Shown: positions 1-7,271 of the stretch, in pieces | Layout: each line of letters begins with the position of its first letter | Numbering within the stretch: the first letter of the stretch is position 1 | Assembly: GCA_022578965.1 (NCBI GenBank) | Contig: MU401066.1 | Location: forward strand, 1-11,058 | Reading direction: 5' to 3' | DNA length: 11,058 nucleotides | Source of the DNA: Xylaria sp. FL1777 | Taxonomy: Eukaryota > Ascomycota > Sordariomycetes > Xylariales > Xylariaceae | Notes under the pieces: generated by a model | The model's database searches: none | What the model was told of the DNA's origin: nothing | What the model saw: the letters and a program-made list of their open reading frames with translations, nothing else | Position numbers and translations under genes: made by a program

Positions 1-86
1 GTTTTTATATTTTAAAAAAAAAACCAAAAAAATAAATAAAACAAATAAAACAATAAAAATAATTTCATAATTAATTATAAACTAAT
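1..86. other. A-rich lead-in to the satellite
   Basis: This is low-complexity, A-rich DNA. It starts with a T/A stretch and an A10 run (15-24), followed by loosely repeated AAATAAAAC-type words around 29-57. It then grades into TAATTAATTATAA-like sequence before the regular 7-bp array begins at 87. No reading frame of interest is present. It is probably a degenerate edge of the adjoining satellite, and the window may cut into a larger array on its left. Confidence 0.6.
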
Positions 87-198
87 AAATAATAAGTAAT
101 AAATAATAAATAATAAATAATAAATAATAAATAATAAGTATTAAGTAATAAATAATAAATAATAAATAATAAATAATAAGTAATAAATAATAATTAAT
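87..198. repeat. 7-bp tandem repeat, 16 in-register units (AARTAAT)
   Basis: Sixteen consecutive heptamers can be read without a gap from 87 to 198. Most are AAATAAT. G-bearing AAGTAAT units start at 94, 143 and 178. Variants are AAGTATT at 136 and AATTAAT at 192. G-bearing units at 94, 136 and 178 are exactly 42 bp apart (six heptamers), which suggests a 42-bp higher-order unit (94-135 and 136-177) was duplicated. The + strand lacks C and is A-rich, and each AAATAAT/AAATAAT junction contains AATAAA. The array is non-coding on + because TAA occurs in every frame. Confidence 0.93.
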
Positions 199-310
199 AA
201 TAATAAATAGTAGCTAATAAATAATAATTAATAAATAATAGCTAATAAATAATAGCTAATAAGTAATAACTAATAATAGTAAATAATAGCTAATAGTAAT
301 TAATAGTAGC
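199..310. repeat. Mixed 7/14-bp repeats (AGCTAAT + AARTAAT)
   Basis: After a 13-bp interruption (199-211) the heptamer register resumes. Nine in-register units run from 212 to 274, in which AGCTAAT or AATTAAT/AACTAAT types alternate with AAATAAT/AAGTAAT. The effective unit is therefore 14 bp (AGCTAATAARTAAT). From 275 to 310 the register breaks down, although AGCTAAT recurs at 288. The GC in AGCTAAT is the only C-containing word here. This segment joins the simple heptamer array to the higher-order array starting at 311. Confidence 0.85.
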
Positions 311-376
311 TTTTATATAAAAGAAAAAAAAAAACAGAAATCTTATTTAAGTTAAAAATTCTTAAATAGCAATAAT
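311..376. repeat. Higher-order block, copy 1 (A-type junction)
   Basis: This is the first of five copies of a non-21-mer block that begins TTTTATATAA. It continues as an A-rich stretch, then a core reading AAACAGAAAT, then TTATTTAAGTTAAAAA. It is the most divergent copy at its 5' end, with a G-interrupted long A run in place of AAAAAAATAAAA. Its right junction reads CTTAAATAGCAATAAT. That resembles copy 3 rather than copies 2 and 4. Confidence 0.85.
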
Positions 377-460
377 AAGTTAATAAATAATAATAATAAG
401 TTAATAAGTAATAGTAGTAAATTAATAAGTAATAATAAGCAAGTTAATAAGTAATGGATT
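377..460. repeat. 21-bp minisatellite, array 1: three units plus partial
   Basis: Units of consensus AARTTAATAARTARTAATAAT lie at 377-397, 398-418 and 419-440. The third is a 22-bp variant ending AAGC. A truncated unit of about 16 bp follows (441-456) before the next block at 461. Variation is mainly A/G at the R positions. The unit length is three times the heptamer, and it shares TAATAAR words with the array at 87-198, so it plausibly derives from it. Confidence 0.9.
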
Positions 461-522
461 TTTTATATAAAAAAATAAAACAGAAATTTTATTAAAGTTA
501 AAAAGTTATAAAAAGTAATAAT
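461..522. repeat. Higher-order block, copy 2 (B-type junction)
   Basis: The block opens with TTTTATATAAAAAAATAAAA and has the core ACAGAAATTTTATTAAAG. Its right junction is AAAAAGTTATAAAAAGTAATAAT, leading directly into 21-bp units. It is nearly identical over its whole length to copy 4 at 821-882, differing by CAG versus CAA and ATTAAAG versus ATTTAAG. That match suggests duplication of a two-block unit. Confidence 0.92.
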
Positions 523-625
523 AAGTTAATAAGTAGTGCAAATAAATTAGTAAGTAATAGTAATAAATTAATAAATAATAATAGTAAGTTAATAAATAGC
601 AATATATAGGTTAATAAGTAGTAAA
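523..625. repeat. 21-bp minisatellite, array 2: four units plus partial
   Basis: Units lie at 523-543, 544-564, 565-585 and 586-607. The fourth is a 22-bp variant ending ATAT. A truncated unit (608-625) then joins the next block. As in the other arrays, the last full unit is the 22-bp form and the array ends with a partial AAGTTAATAAGTA-like unit (here AGGTTAATAAGTAG). Array ends are therefore conserved while the number of internal units varies. Confidence 0.9.
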
Positions 626-696
626 TTTTATATAAAAAAATAAAACGGAAATTTTATTAAAGTTAAAAAGTCTTAAGTAGTAATAATAGCAGTAAT
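626..696. repeat. Higher-order block, copy 3 (A-type junction)
   Basis: The opening is the same TTTTATATAAAAAAATAAAA, followed by the core ACGGAAATTTTATTAAAG, which keeps CGG where copies 1 and 2 have CAG and copy 4 has CAA. The right junction reads AGTCTTAAGTAGTAATAATA, followed by GCAGTAAT. This is the CTTAARTAG type shared with copy 1, with a few extra bases before the first 21-bp unit at 697. Confidence 0.9.
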
Positions 697-820
697 AAGT
701 TAATAAATAGCAATAATAAATTAATAAATAATAAAAATAAATTAATAAGTGGTAATAATAAATTAATAAATAATAGTAGTAAATTAGTAAATAGTAATAC
801 GTAAGTTAATAAATAATAAG
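697..820. repeat. 21-bp minisatellite, array 3: five units plus partial
   Basis: Units lie at 697-717, 718-738, 739-759, 760-780 and 781-802. The last is a 22-bp variant ending ACGT. A truncated 18-bp unit (803-820) leads to the next block. Most differences between units are A/G on the + strand. There is no C apart from AGC in the first unit and ACG in the 22-bp end unit. Confidence 0.9.
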
Positions 821-882
821 TTTTATATAAAAAAATAAAACAAAAATTTTATTTAAGTTAAAAAGTTATAAAAAGTAATAAT
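821..882. repeat. Higher-order block, copy 4 (B-type junction)
   Basis: This is a near twin of copy 2, with the same opening and the same AAAAAGTTATAAAAAG junction into the 21-bp units. Its core reads ACAAAAATTTTATTTAAG. It has therefore lost both G residues seen in the CGG of copies 3 and 5, as expected from stepwise G-to-A change (C-to-T on the other strand). Confidence 0.92.
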
Positions 883-1028
883 AAGTTAATAAATAGCAAT
901 AATAAATTAATAAGTAATAAAAATAAGTTAATAAGTAATAATAATAAATTAATAAGTAGTAATAATAAGTTAATAAGTAATAATATATAAATTAATAAGT
1001 AATAATACGCAAGTTAATAAGTAATAGA
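883..1028. repeat. 21-bp minisatellite, array 4: six units plus partial
   Basis: Units lie at 883-903, 904-924, 925-945, 946-966, 967-988 (21 bp plus an extra T) and 989-1010 (22-bp end variant ending ACGC). A truncated unit (1011-1028) precedes the last block. The stretch 901-960 contains 36 A, 19 T, 5 G and no C, a strong strand asymmetry. This is the longest of the four spacer arrays. Confidence 0.9.
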
Positions 1029-1075
1029 TTTTATATAAAAAAATAAGCCGGAAATTTTATTAAAGTTTAAAGTTT
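1029..1075. repeat. Higher-order block, copy 5 (terminal, array boundary)
   Basis: The last block opens TTTTATATAAAAAAATAAG and then reads CCGGAAATTTTATTAAAG, the most GC-containing version of the core. No 21-bp unit follows. After AAAGTTTAAAG the sequence passes into ordinary eroded AT-rich DNA (TTTTAGCC...). This marks the right boundary of the satellite. Its less eroded core may be closest to the ancestral block, or the copy may simply have escaped later exchange. Confidence 0.85.
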
Positions 1076-3944
1076 TAGCCTTTTTAAAACTTAGCTTAAA
1101 TGCTGTTTTATAAGTTGTTTTAGCATTTTCTTTATATAAATCTTTTTTTAGAAATAGCTAACCTGCAGCAAAGCTTTTTGCGCTATGTTTTTAAGCTAAA
1201 TAAAGTTAATAAGTATATAAAAAAGCAAAATAAGCTTACATATATAAGTTTAAGTTATTAAGCTAACTTTTTTAAACCTAGTAAGCAAAGCATTAAAGCA
1301 ATAATAGCTATTTATAAGTTAATAGCTATTAATAAGTTAACAGCTTTATAGTAGCAATTAAATTACTTAATCTTTTGCTAGCTATTATGTGCTATAGTTA
1401 TTATAACATAAAACATATTAAGTAAACTTAGTAATAAAATGTATAATTTATAAAAAAGAACTAGCTTTACTATAATAAGCATTAAATTAAATATTTATTA
1501 ACTGCTAGCTATATTATAAAAAAAAACTAGCTTTATACTAAATTAAATACCTATTATAAATATAAACTGCTTAATATTTAAATATATTATAATATAAGCT
1601 ATAAGCATTTTAAGTCTTTATAAACTTATGTATAAAAAAGCATTTAAATCTTTTTTTGTTTTTTATTTTTATATATTTATAAAGCTTGCTTACTTTTTTA
1701 AAATGCTATTTGTTGCTATGCTTACTTTTATAAATATAACCTCTTTAAAGAACTACTTGTAGCTTTATTATTTAAAATAGCGCAAAAGCTATTAAGCCTG
1801 TTTTTTAGTTTTAATAGTTGCTATTTAAGCTTAATATATAGCTAGTTTTTTAGCTAATCGTAAATTATAGCAGCAAAAAATACTTTTTTAATAATTGTTT
1901 CTTTATAAGCATAAATAAAACATTTAATAAGCTAAGTTTTTTTTTAGGGCTTATATATTTTATTACTTATTAGCTTTTAAGCAAAAAAGCTATATAGCAA
2001 ACTAGTGCTCTAAGAAATAATAAAAAAAAAAATTAGAAAAAATAGTTCTTTAGTAAAATAAGCTTTACTTTAACTGTTATAATTATTACTGCTAATAGGT
2101 TTTAATTTATATAAATAGTTATTATAGCGCGGTTTATTTTTAGCAAATAATAGAATGCTTTTTTAATAAATAGTAAAATTATAGCTATATTAACAACTTT
2201 ATTAAAGCTAAAACTTAAGTAGTTTAATTATAACTAATTTTTTTATGCTGCAAAATTAAATAGTTAACTTTAGCATATAATAATTACCTAGTTAATTTTA
2301 TTAATAGTTATATATTTGTTTTAAAAATTAAGCTATATATGTTTAAATATAAGCAATTATATAACAAAACTATAAATAGCTTATTATATTAATTATTGTT
2401 TATTTAATAGTGCTTTTTTTATTTAAATAACTATAATAATTTTAAAGCTAATATATGCTAATAATCTTAACTTTAAAAAGAATATATTTATTAAACTAAA
2501 AATTAATGCTTTTTAAGGCTTATAAATAATTTATAATAACTAATATAAATTGCATAGCTTTATATTAGCAATAGTTTATTTAAATTTCTGCTTTATTAAC
2601 TTTTAATAGCAAAGTTTTAGCTTGCTATAGTTATAACAAGTAATAAAAAGTTAAAGCTTAACCCCGAAAAAAAAGCTTAAAAAACAGCTATTATATTTAA
2701 AAAAAGCAGCAAACGTATAAATTACTTAATTTTAACACAAAGAAATAATAACAATAAATATTAATACAAAGCTTTTTTAAGTCTTATAATTAAAATAAAT
2801 ATAATTTAAATCCCTTAATAAAGAACAATTAAAAAGCAAGTTTAATACTAATAATTGCAGTAATTTTAGCTTTAATAGCATATATTAAAGTTATTACAAT
2901 TAAAAAGCTTGTAGTTAAACCTTAAGCTTAGCTAGCTAGTTTATTTTATTGCATATATTAGTTTAGCTAAGCTTTTCTTTTTAAAAAGCTTTATGCTTTT
3001 TATTAAGTATAATAAAGAACTAAAACTTTTACTATAAAAAAATTAAAGTATTTAAAACAAGCGTTTACTTAAATATATTAGCATAAAATAATAAAATAAA
3101 ACGTAAAGTTTTATTTTATTAGTTTTTAAAACTATTATAATAATTAATAAAAACAGTTAAAAGCATTAATATTTAATTATTAAAAATAAAATTCTTAGAT
3201 TTATTAAAAATTAACTATTATAAAAGCATTTATTAAAAATGTTTTTATTAATTAAAAACAAAAATTAAAAGATTAAAAACAATTAAATATTATTATAGTT
3301 TTAACTATAAACTATATTAACTAAAGATTAAACAATGTTTTTTTTTAACTTGTTTAGCACTTTACGAAAAATTAAAGTTTTTAGGTTTTAAAAGAAGTAT
3401 AGTTATAAAGCTAAAACTTAAAAAAATTAACAAAAAAGCACTACTAAAAATAAACAAAACTATAAAGCTTTGCTTTAAAAAGTATAGCTTGTTATAAGTT
3501 TAGTAAAATGCTATAAAATATACTAGTTATATAATAATTTAGCGCTATTTTATAGTAAAAAATAAAATAATAAAAGATTTTTATTAGCTATATTTTTAAA
3601 TTACAAAAAAGCTTTATAAAAAGCACTTATTACTAAATATGCCTTAAAAAAAAGTATGTAGCAAAGTATAATAGCTTTAATATAATAAGAAAATAAATGC
3701 TTAAAGTAATTTATAATTAAGCTTTTATATAGTATTTATAAAAAATAAGTTTAAAAACTTAATAAAAATAAGTACTATTGCTTTTTTTAGTAAAAATAAA
3801 ATAAAAAAAGTTTTAAATACTTAAAAAAAAGTTTATTAATGTTATAAAAATAATGTTTTATTTTTTATTAATGTAATAAAAAGCTTATAATTTAATTTAA
3901 CTTAACATAAAAAAACTTACTAAGTTAATTAAACAATTATTATT
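1076..3944. other. Gene-free eroded AT-rich DNA
   Basis: About 2.9 kb contain no reading frame that resembles a gene on either strand, and no tRNA A/B-box-like pair (nothing resembling GGTTCGAATCC). The texture is homogeneous: A/T runs with isolated AGCT, GCAA, TTGC and AAGC words. Less eroded spots are CCTGCAGC near 1162, GCGCGG at 2127-2132 and ACCCCG at 2661-2666. These may be relics of a more GC-rich ancestor such as a transposon. The 14-bp hairpin at 3089-3121 lies inside. I see no promoter, terminator or repeat family that I can support. Confidence 0.7.
3089..3121. repeat. Perfect 14-bp inverted repeat with 5-nt loop
   Basis: The left arm TAATAAAATAAAAC (3089-3102) and the right arm GTTTTATTTTATTA (3108-3121) are exact reverse complements around the loop GTAAA. 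Pairing does not extend beyond the arms. In DNA this AT-rich, a perfect 14-bp stem somewhere in 11 kb could arise by chance, and no gene lies next to it, so calling it a terminator or regulatory element is unwarranted. Confidence 0.6.
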
Positions 3945-4250
3945 TAAGCCTAAAAAAATAAATAAATTTTGCTAGTATTAAACATTTAATTATATAAAAA
4001 AGCTCTTAATTTAAGCATAATGCAATAATATTTTACTATTATTATTTAATATAACATTAGCTAGTATAAAAAACGTTAAGCCCACTTTTTATAATATAAA
4101 AAAGTAAATATACTAACTTTATAGCAAGCTTAAGTTATGCTAAGCTATTATAACGTACAAAAAGTAGTAAGTTATATTTAATATAGCTTAAAATATGTGC
4201 TAATTTTAAAAAAAATCATAGCTTTTTTAAATAAATCTAAATGTTTAAAG
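3945..4250 (+). repeat. Dispersed repeat, copy 1 of 3
   Basis: This is a degenerate copy of an interspersed sequence that recurs at 4571-4872 in the same orientation. Colinear anchors include ATTTTGCTAG (3966; partner 4591), ATAAAAAACG (4066; partner 4689), ACTTTATAGCAAGCTTAA (4116; partner 4738), ATGTGCTAAT (4195; partner 4817) and AAATCA (4213; partner 4835). Offsets stay within 622-625 bp. Across the ungapped core 4116-4205 I count 11 mismatches in 90, of which 8 are transitions. No coding capacity survives. It is likely a transposon fragment eroded by C-to-T mutation, of unknown family. Confidence 0.82.
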
Positions 4251-4570
4251 CAAAAAAAGTAAAGCTAGCTATGCTATAATAATATAGCATATAGCTTTAT
4301 ATATTAAAAAAAATATATGTATATTTTTATAAATGTTAAACATAATAAAAATTAACAAATTAAAAGCTTTTTTTTAATTTTATAAGTAATAATATATAGC
4401 TATTTTTAGTTAGTAAAATAATTTGTTTGCTTAATTATAATAACAAACAAAACATTTACTTGTTAAATAGCTTGTATTGCTTTAATAATACGCTAGCTTT
4501 TTTAAAAAACTATTTATTTAAGCAAATAAAAGTTAAATATAATAATAAATTAACAATATGTTATATATTA
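4251..4570. other. AT-rich spacer between the two repeat copies
   Basis: This 320-bp interval separates the direct repeats and has no gene. It contains ATAGCATATAGCTTTATATA-like simple sequence (about 4284-4303) and AT-only tracts. I found no convincing match between it and the sequence following copy 2. The pair is therefore better read as two copies of a roughly 300-bp unit than as a full tandem duplication of 622 bp. Confidence 0.6.
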
Positions 4571-4872
4571 TAAGCTTATAATAGTAAAATATTTTGCTAG
4601 TTTAGCACTTTTATTCTTTTAAAAAAAGCTTTTTATAGTTAAAAAAAAAAGCAAAAAAACTTGCTTAATGTAAATAATACTACTTAGTATAAAAAACGCC
4701 TTTTATATTTTTAAAATAATTTAAAAATATATAAATAACTTTATAGCAAGCTTAAATTATGTTAAGCTATTATAACACATAAAAAAAAGTAAGCTATATT
4801 TTATATAGCTTAAAAGATGTGCTAATCCTTTAAGAAATCAAGTTTTTACAAATAAGCTTAATAAGTTAAAAT
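4571..4872 (+). repeat. Dispersed repeat, copy 2 of 3
   Basis: This is the direct-orientation partner of 3945-4250, starting near TAAGCTTATAATAG and running past AAATCAAGTTTTTAC into AATAAGCTTAATAAG. The core 4738-4827 aligns without gaps to 4116-4205 at about 88% identity by eye. Copy 2 keeps bases that copy 1 lost (for example CTAATCC, where copy 1 has CTAATTT) and has lost others. The two copies therefore eroded independently after they separated. No target-site duplication or terminal repeat could be recognised. Confidence 0.82.
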
Positions 4873-5612
4873 ATAAAAAGGCTATTATTATAGCTATAAT
4901 TAGTTAAAAAAAAAAATTGCTATAATACTTTTAAATGTTTTAAGCTATATATACGTTATATTAATAAAAACAGCAAGTATTTCTTTAATAAAAATACTTA
5001 AGTAATTTTGTTAAATTTTATTATATTAAAAATAAAGCATTATAATTATTGCTTTTTAACAAAGAATTTTTAGTAAGCATAAATTATTAACTTATATTAA
5101 TTATATTTTTGCTTTTTATATATATTGCTTATTGCTACTACTAATTAAATAGCTTAGTAAAGCTTTTAAACTAGCTTAAAAAAGTTAATAATAATACTTT
5201 TAAGCTAAAAAGTTATTTAAACTTAGTTATTTAAAAAAAATAAAAGTTATAACAAGGTTTTTATTAATAAACTAGCAAAAAAATCATTAAAAAGTTAACT
5301 TTAATTTTTTACCTTTTGTAAAAATACTTTTTATGTTGCTTTAGTAAGCTTATAAAAGTTTGCTAAAAGTTTATAAACTTTTGTTTTATAAAAAAAGTTA
5401 CTTTAAAAATTATATAAAAAAATAAAGTTAAAACTTTTAATAATAGATCTTTTAATTCTAGCATTAATAAAAAACGCAACAAAATGCAATAAGTAATATA
5501 AATTATAAAACTTAATAAATTATTAAATTTTTAAACGCATATTATACTTATTAATATTTTAGTAAGCATGCTTATTTAAGCGTTATTTTAACTTTTTATG
5601 CTTTTATTATAT

Positions 5613-5710
5613 AATATTAAAAGATTATTTTACTTTAATAAAATAACTTTTAAAAGTAAGTAGCAAAGTTATTTTATTTTTTAAATATAATAATTAAATC
5701 TTTTAATTTT
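5613..5710. repeat. Imperfect inverted repeat (long hairpin, possible MITE relic)
   Basis: The left arm 5613-5650 ends TTTAATAAAATAACTTT. The right arm 5665-5710 begins AAAGTTATTTTATTTTTTAAA and ends AAATCTTTTAATTTT. The reverse complement of the right arm matches the left arm at both the inner end (AAAATAACTTT) and the outer end (ATTAAAAGATT), with a small length difference in the middle. The loop is about 14 nt. It could be the remnant of a short inverted-repeat transposon, or chance pairing in AT-rich DNA. No flanking target duplication is evident. Confidence 0.5.
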
Positions 5711-7257
5711 ATTAATAAAATAAACTAACGTTTAGCTAAAAAACCTATAATTATATATTAGTTAACTTTAGATTAAATAAAAATATTTGCTAAATTTAAG
5801 CATATTAATAAACAAAAAAAAAAAAACTAATAAAGATTACTTTAGTAATAGCAAATAAAGCAATAATAGCTTAAATTTAAAATTTAGCTTATTAAAGTCC
5901 AAATTATAATTTATAAAAAATGTTTTAAGCAAAATGCTTTTTAAGTTCTTTAAAACAAAACGCTATAAAAAGTAAAAGCTTTATATAGTTAAATGTTAAT
6001 GCTTATATAAAGCTTTTTTAATAAGTTAAATAGTTTAAAAATACTGCTTTAAATAAAAAGTAAATTTTTTTTAAAGCTAAATATAAGCTAAAAACTAATA
6101 ACGCATAAATAAAATAATTAAAAAATAAAAAGCACTTTAAAAAAAGGGTTAAATAGTACGTAAAATTATTAAAAAAAAAACGTTTGTAATTAAACTTTTT
6201 TTTAGCAGATTAGCTAATATTTTTATTAGTGCACTTTGCTAAATAAAAGCTAGCATTAGTTTTTATAAAAGAATAAAAGCAAAAAAAACATAGCTTTTTT
6301 AAAAGTGTTATAACTTTTTATATAATACTTTTATAAAAACTAAAAACTGCGCTTTTAAGCAAAAATGCTAGCATAATAATCGTTAATAATTTGTTTTAAA
6401 ATATAAACTAAAAAATTAAACAGTAATACAAATGTTTAAGTATTAAACCTTTATATATAATAAAAGTAAACAAAAATAAAAGCTTCTTTATAAAATATAT
6501 TATTAACTAATTTTAAAATTTATAAATAGATTTAAATAAAAGCATTATTATTTAAACCTAAAAAATAGTAAACTATGCATAAATAAAGTAAAGCTAAAAA
6601 AAACTTTAATAAAAGCTTGCAATAGTTTTAACATGCAAATTAATTGTTAAATTTATATATAAAAGCAAAAAACTTATTAAACTATTTAATAGCTAATTAT
6701 TGCTAAAGTTTTCTTTAAAATAGCAGTATTAAATATTTAGTTTTATAAAATAAAGCAAATAATTAAAAACGCAAAAATGCTTTTTAGCCTTTATTTATTT
6801 TTAAACTTTAAATATATAAAAAGCTTTTATTGCTTAATTAAACATAAGCATTTAAATATATTAATACTAGTAAACTATTTTTAATAAGCAAAACTAACAA
6901 TATAAAATAAATTAAACGTAAAGTTAAAATATTAAAGTAAACGCTTATTAAATATTATAAAAAGTATTAATACATTTAAATAATAAAACAGTAGCTATAA
7001 AAGTTAAAATCTGCTAAAAATTATATAATAACTTACTTATTAAATATATTAGCTCTAAAAATAAATAACATTTAAGCGTTTTATTTATACTTTGCTTTTA
7101 AAGTAAAAAAAAAACCTTAAAAAATAAGCAGCTATAAAAGTTTAATAATAAAGCTTAAAGCATAAGCTTAAATTAAATAGCCTTTAGTATAAATCTTAGT
7201 AATAAGTTTTATTTTTTTAACATAAACATTTTAAATTTCTAAGAAATAATATATTAA

Positions 7258-7271
7258 TTTTTTTTTTTTTT
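7258..7271 (+). repeat. T14 homopolymer tract
   Basis: Fourteen uninterrupted T residues lie between ATATTAA and ATAAATAG. There is no gene or hairpin upstream that would make this a terminator. It could be the tail of an old retroposed element inserted on the minus strand, or simple slippage. Confidence 0.7.

Noticed and set aside
71..305. Open frames on the minus strand through the heptamer and 21-bp arrays
   Set aside because: The arrays lack TTA/CTA/TCA in some frames, so minus-strand frames stay open for tens to about 170 bases. They would encode only short Leu/Ile/Tyr/Phe/Asn repeats with no plausible start or gene context. They follow from repeat composition and are not genes.
1..310. 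Telomeric repeat tract
   Set aside because: The TAATAAR heptamers contain no GGG/CCC-type telomere motif (such as TTAGGG), and the window continues into other DNA. A subtelomeric location remains possible but is not shown.
311..1075. CRISPR-like array (repeated blocks separated by spacers)
   Set aside because: The 'spacers' are themselves tandem 21-bp repeats of growing length, not unique sequences, and no cas genes are present. It is a higher-order satellite.
3120..3310. Large inverted repeat around ATTAATAAAAAC / GTTTTTATTAAT
   Set aside because: Only a short central word pairs. Extending it on either side gives no more than the agreement expected in AT-only DNA.
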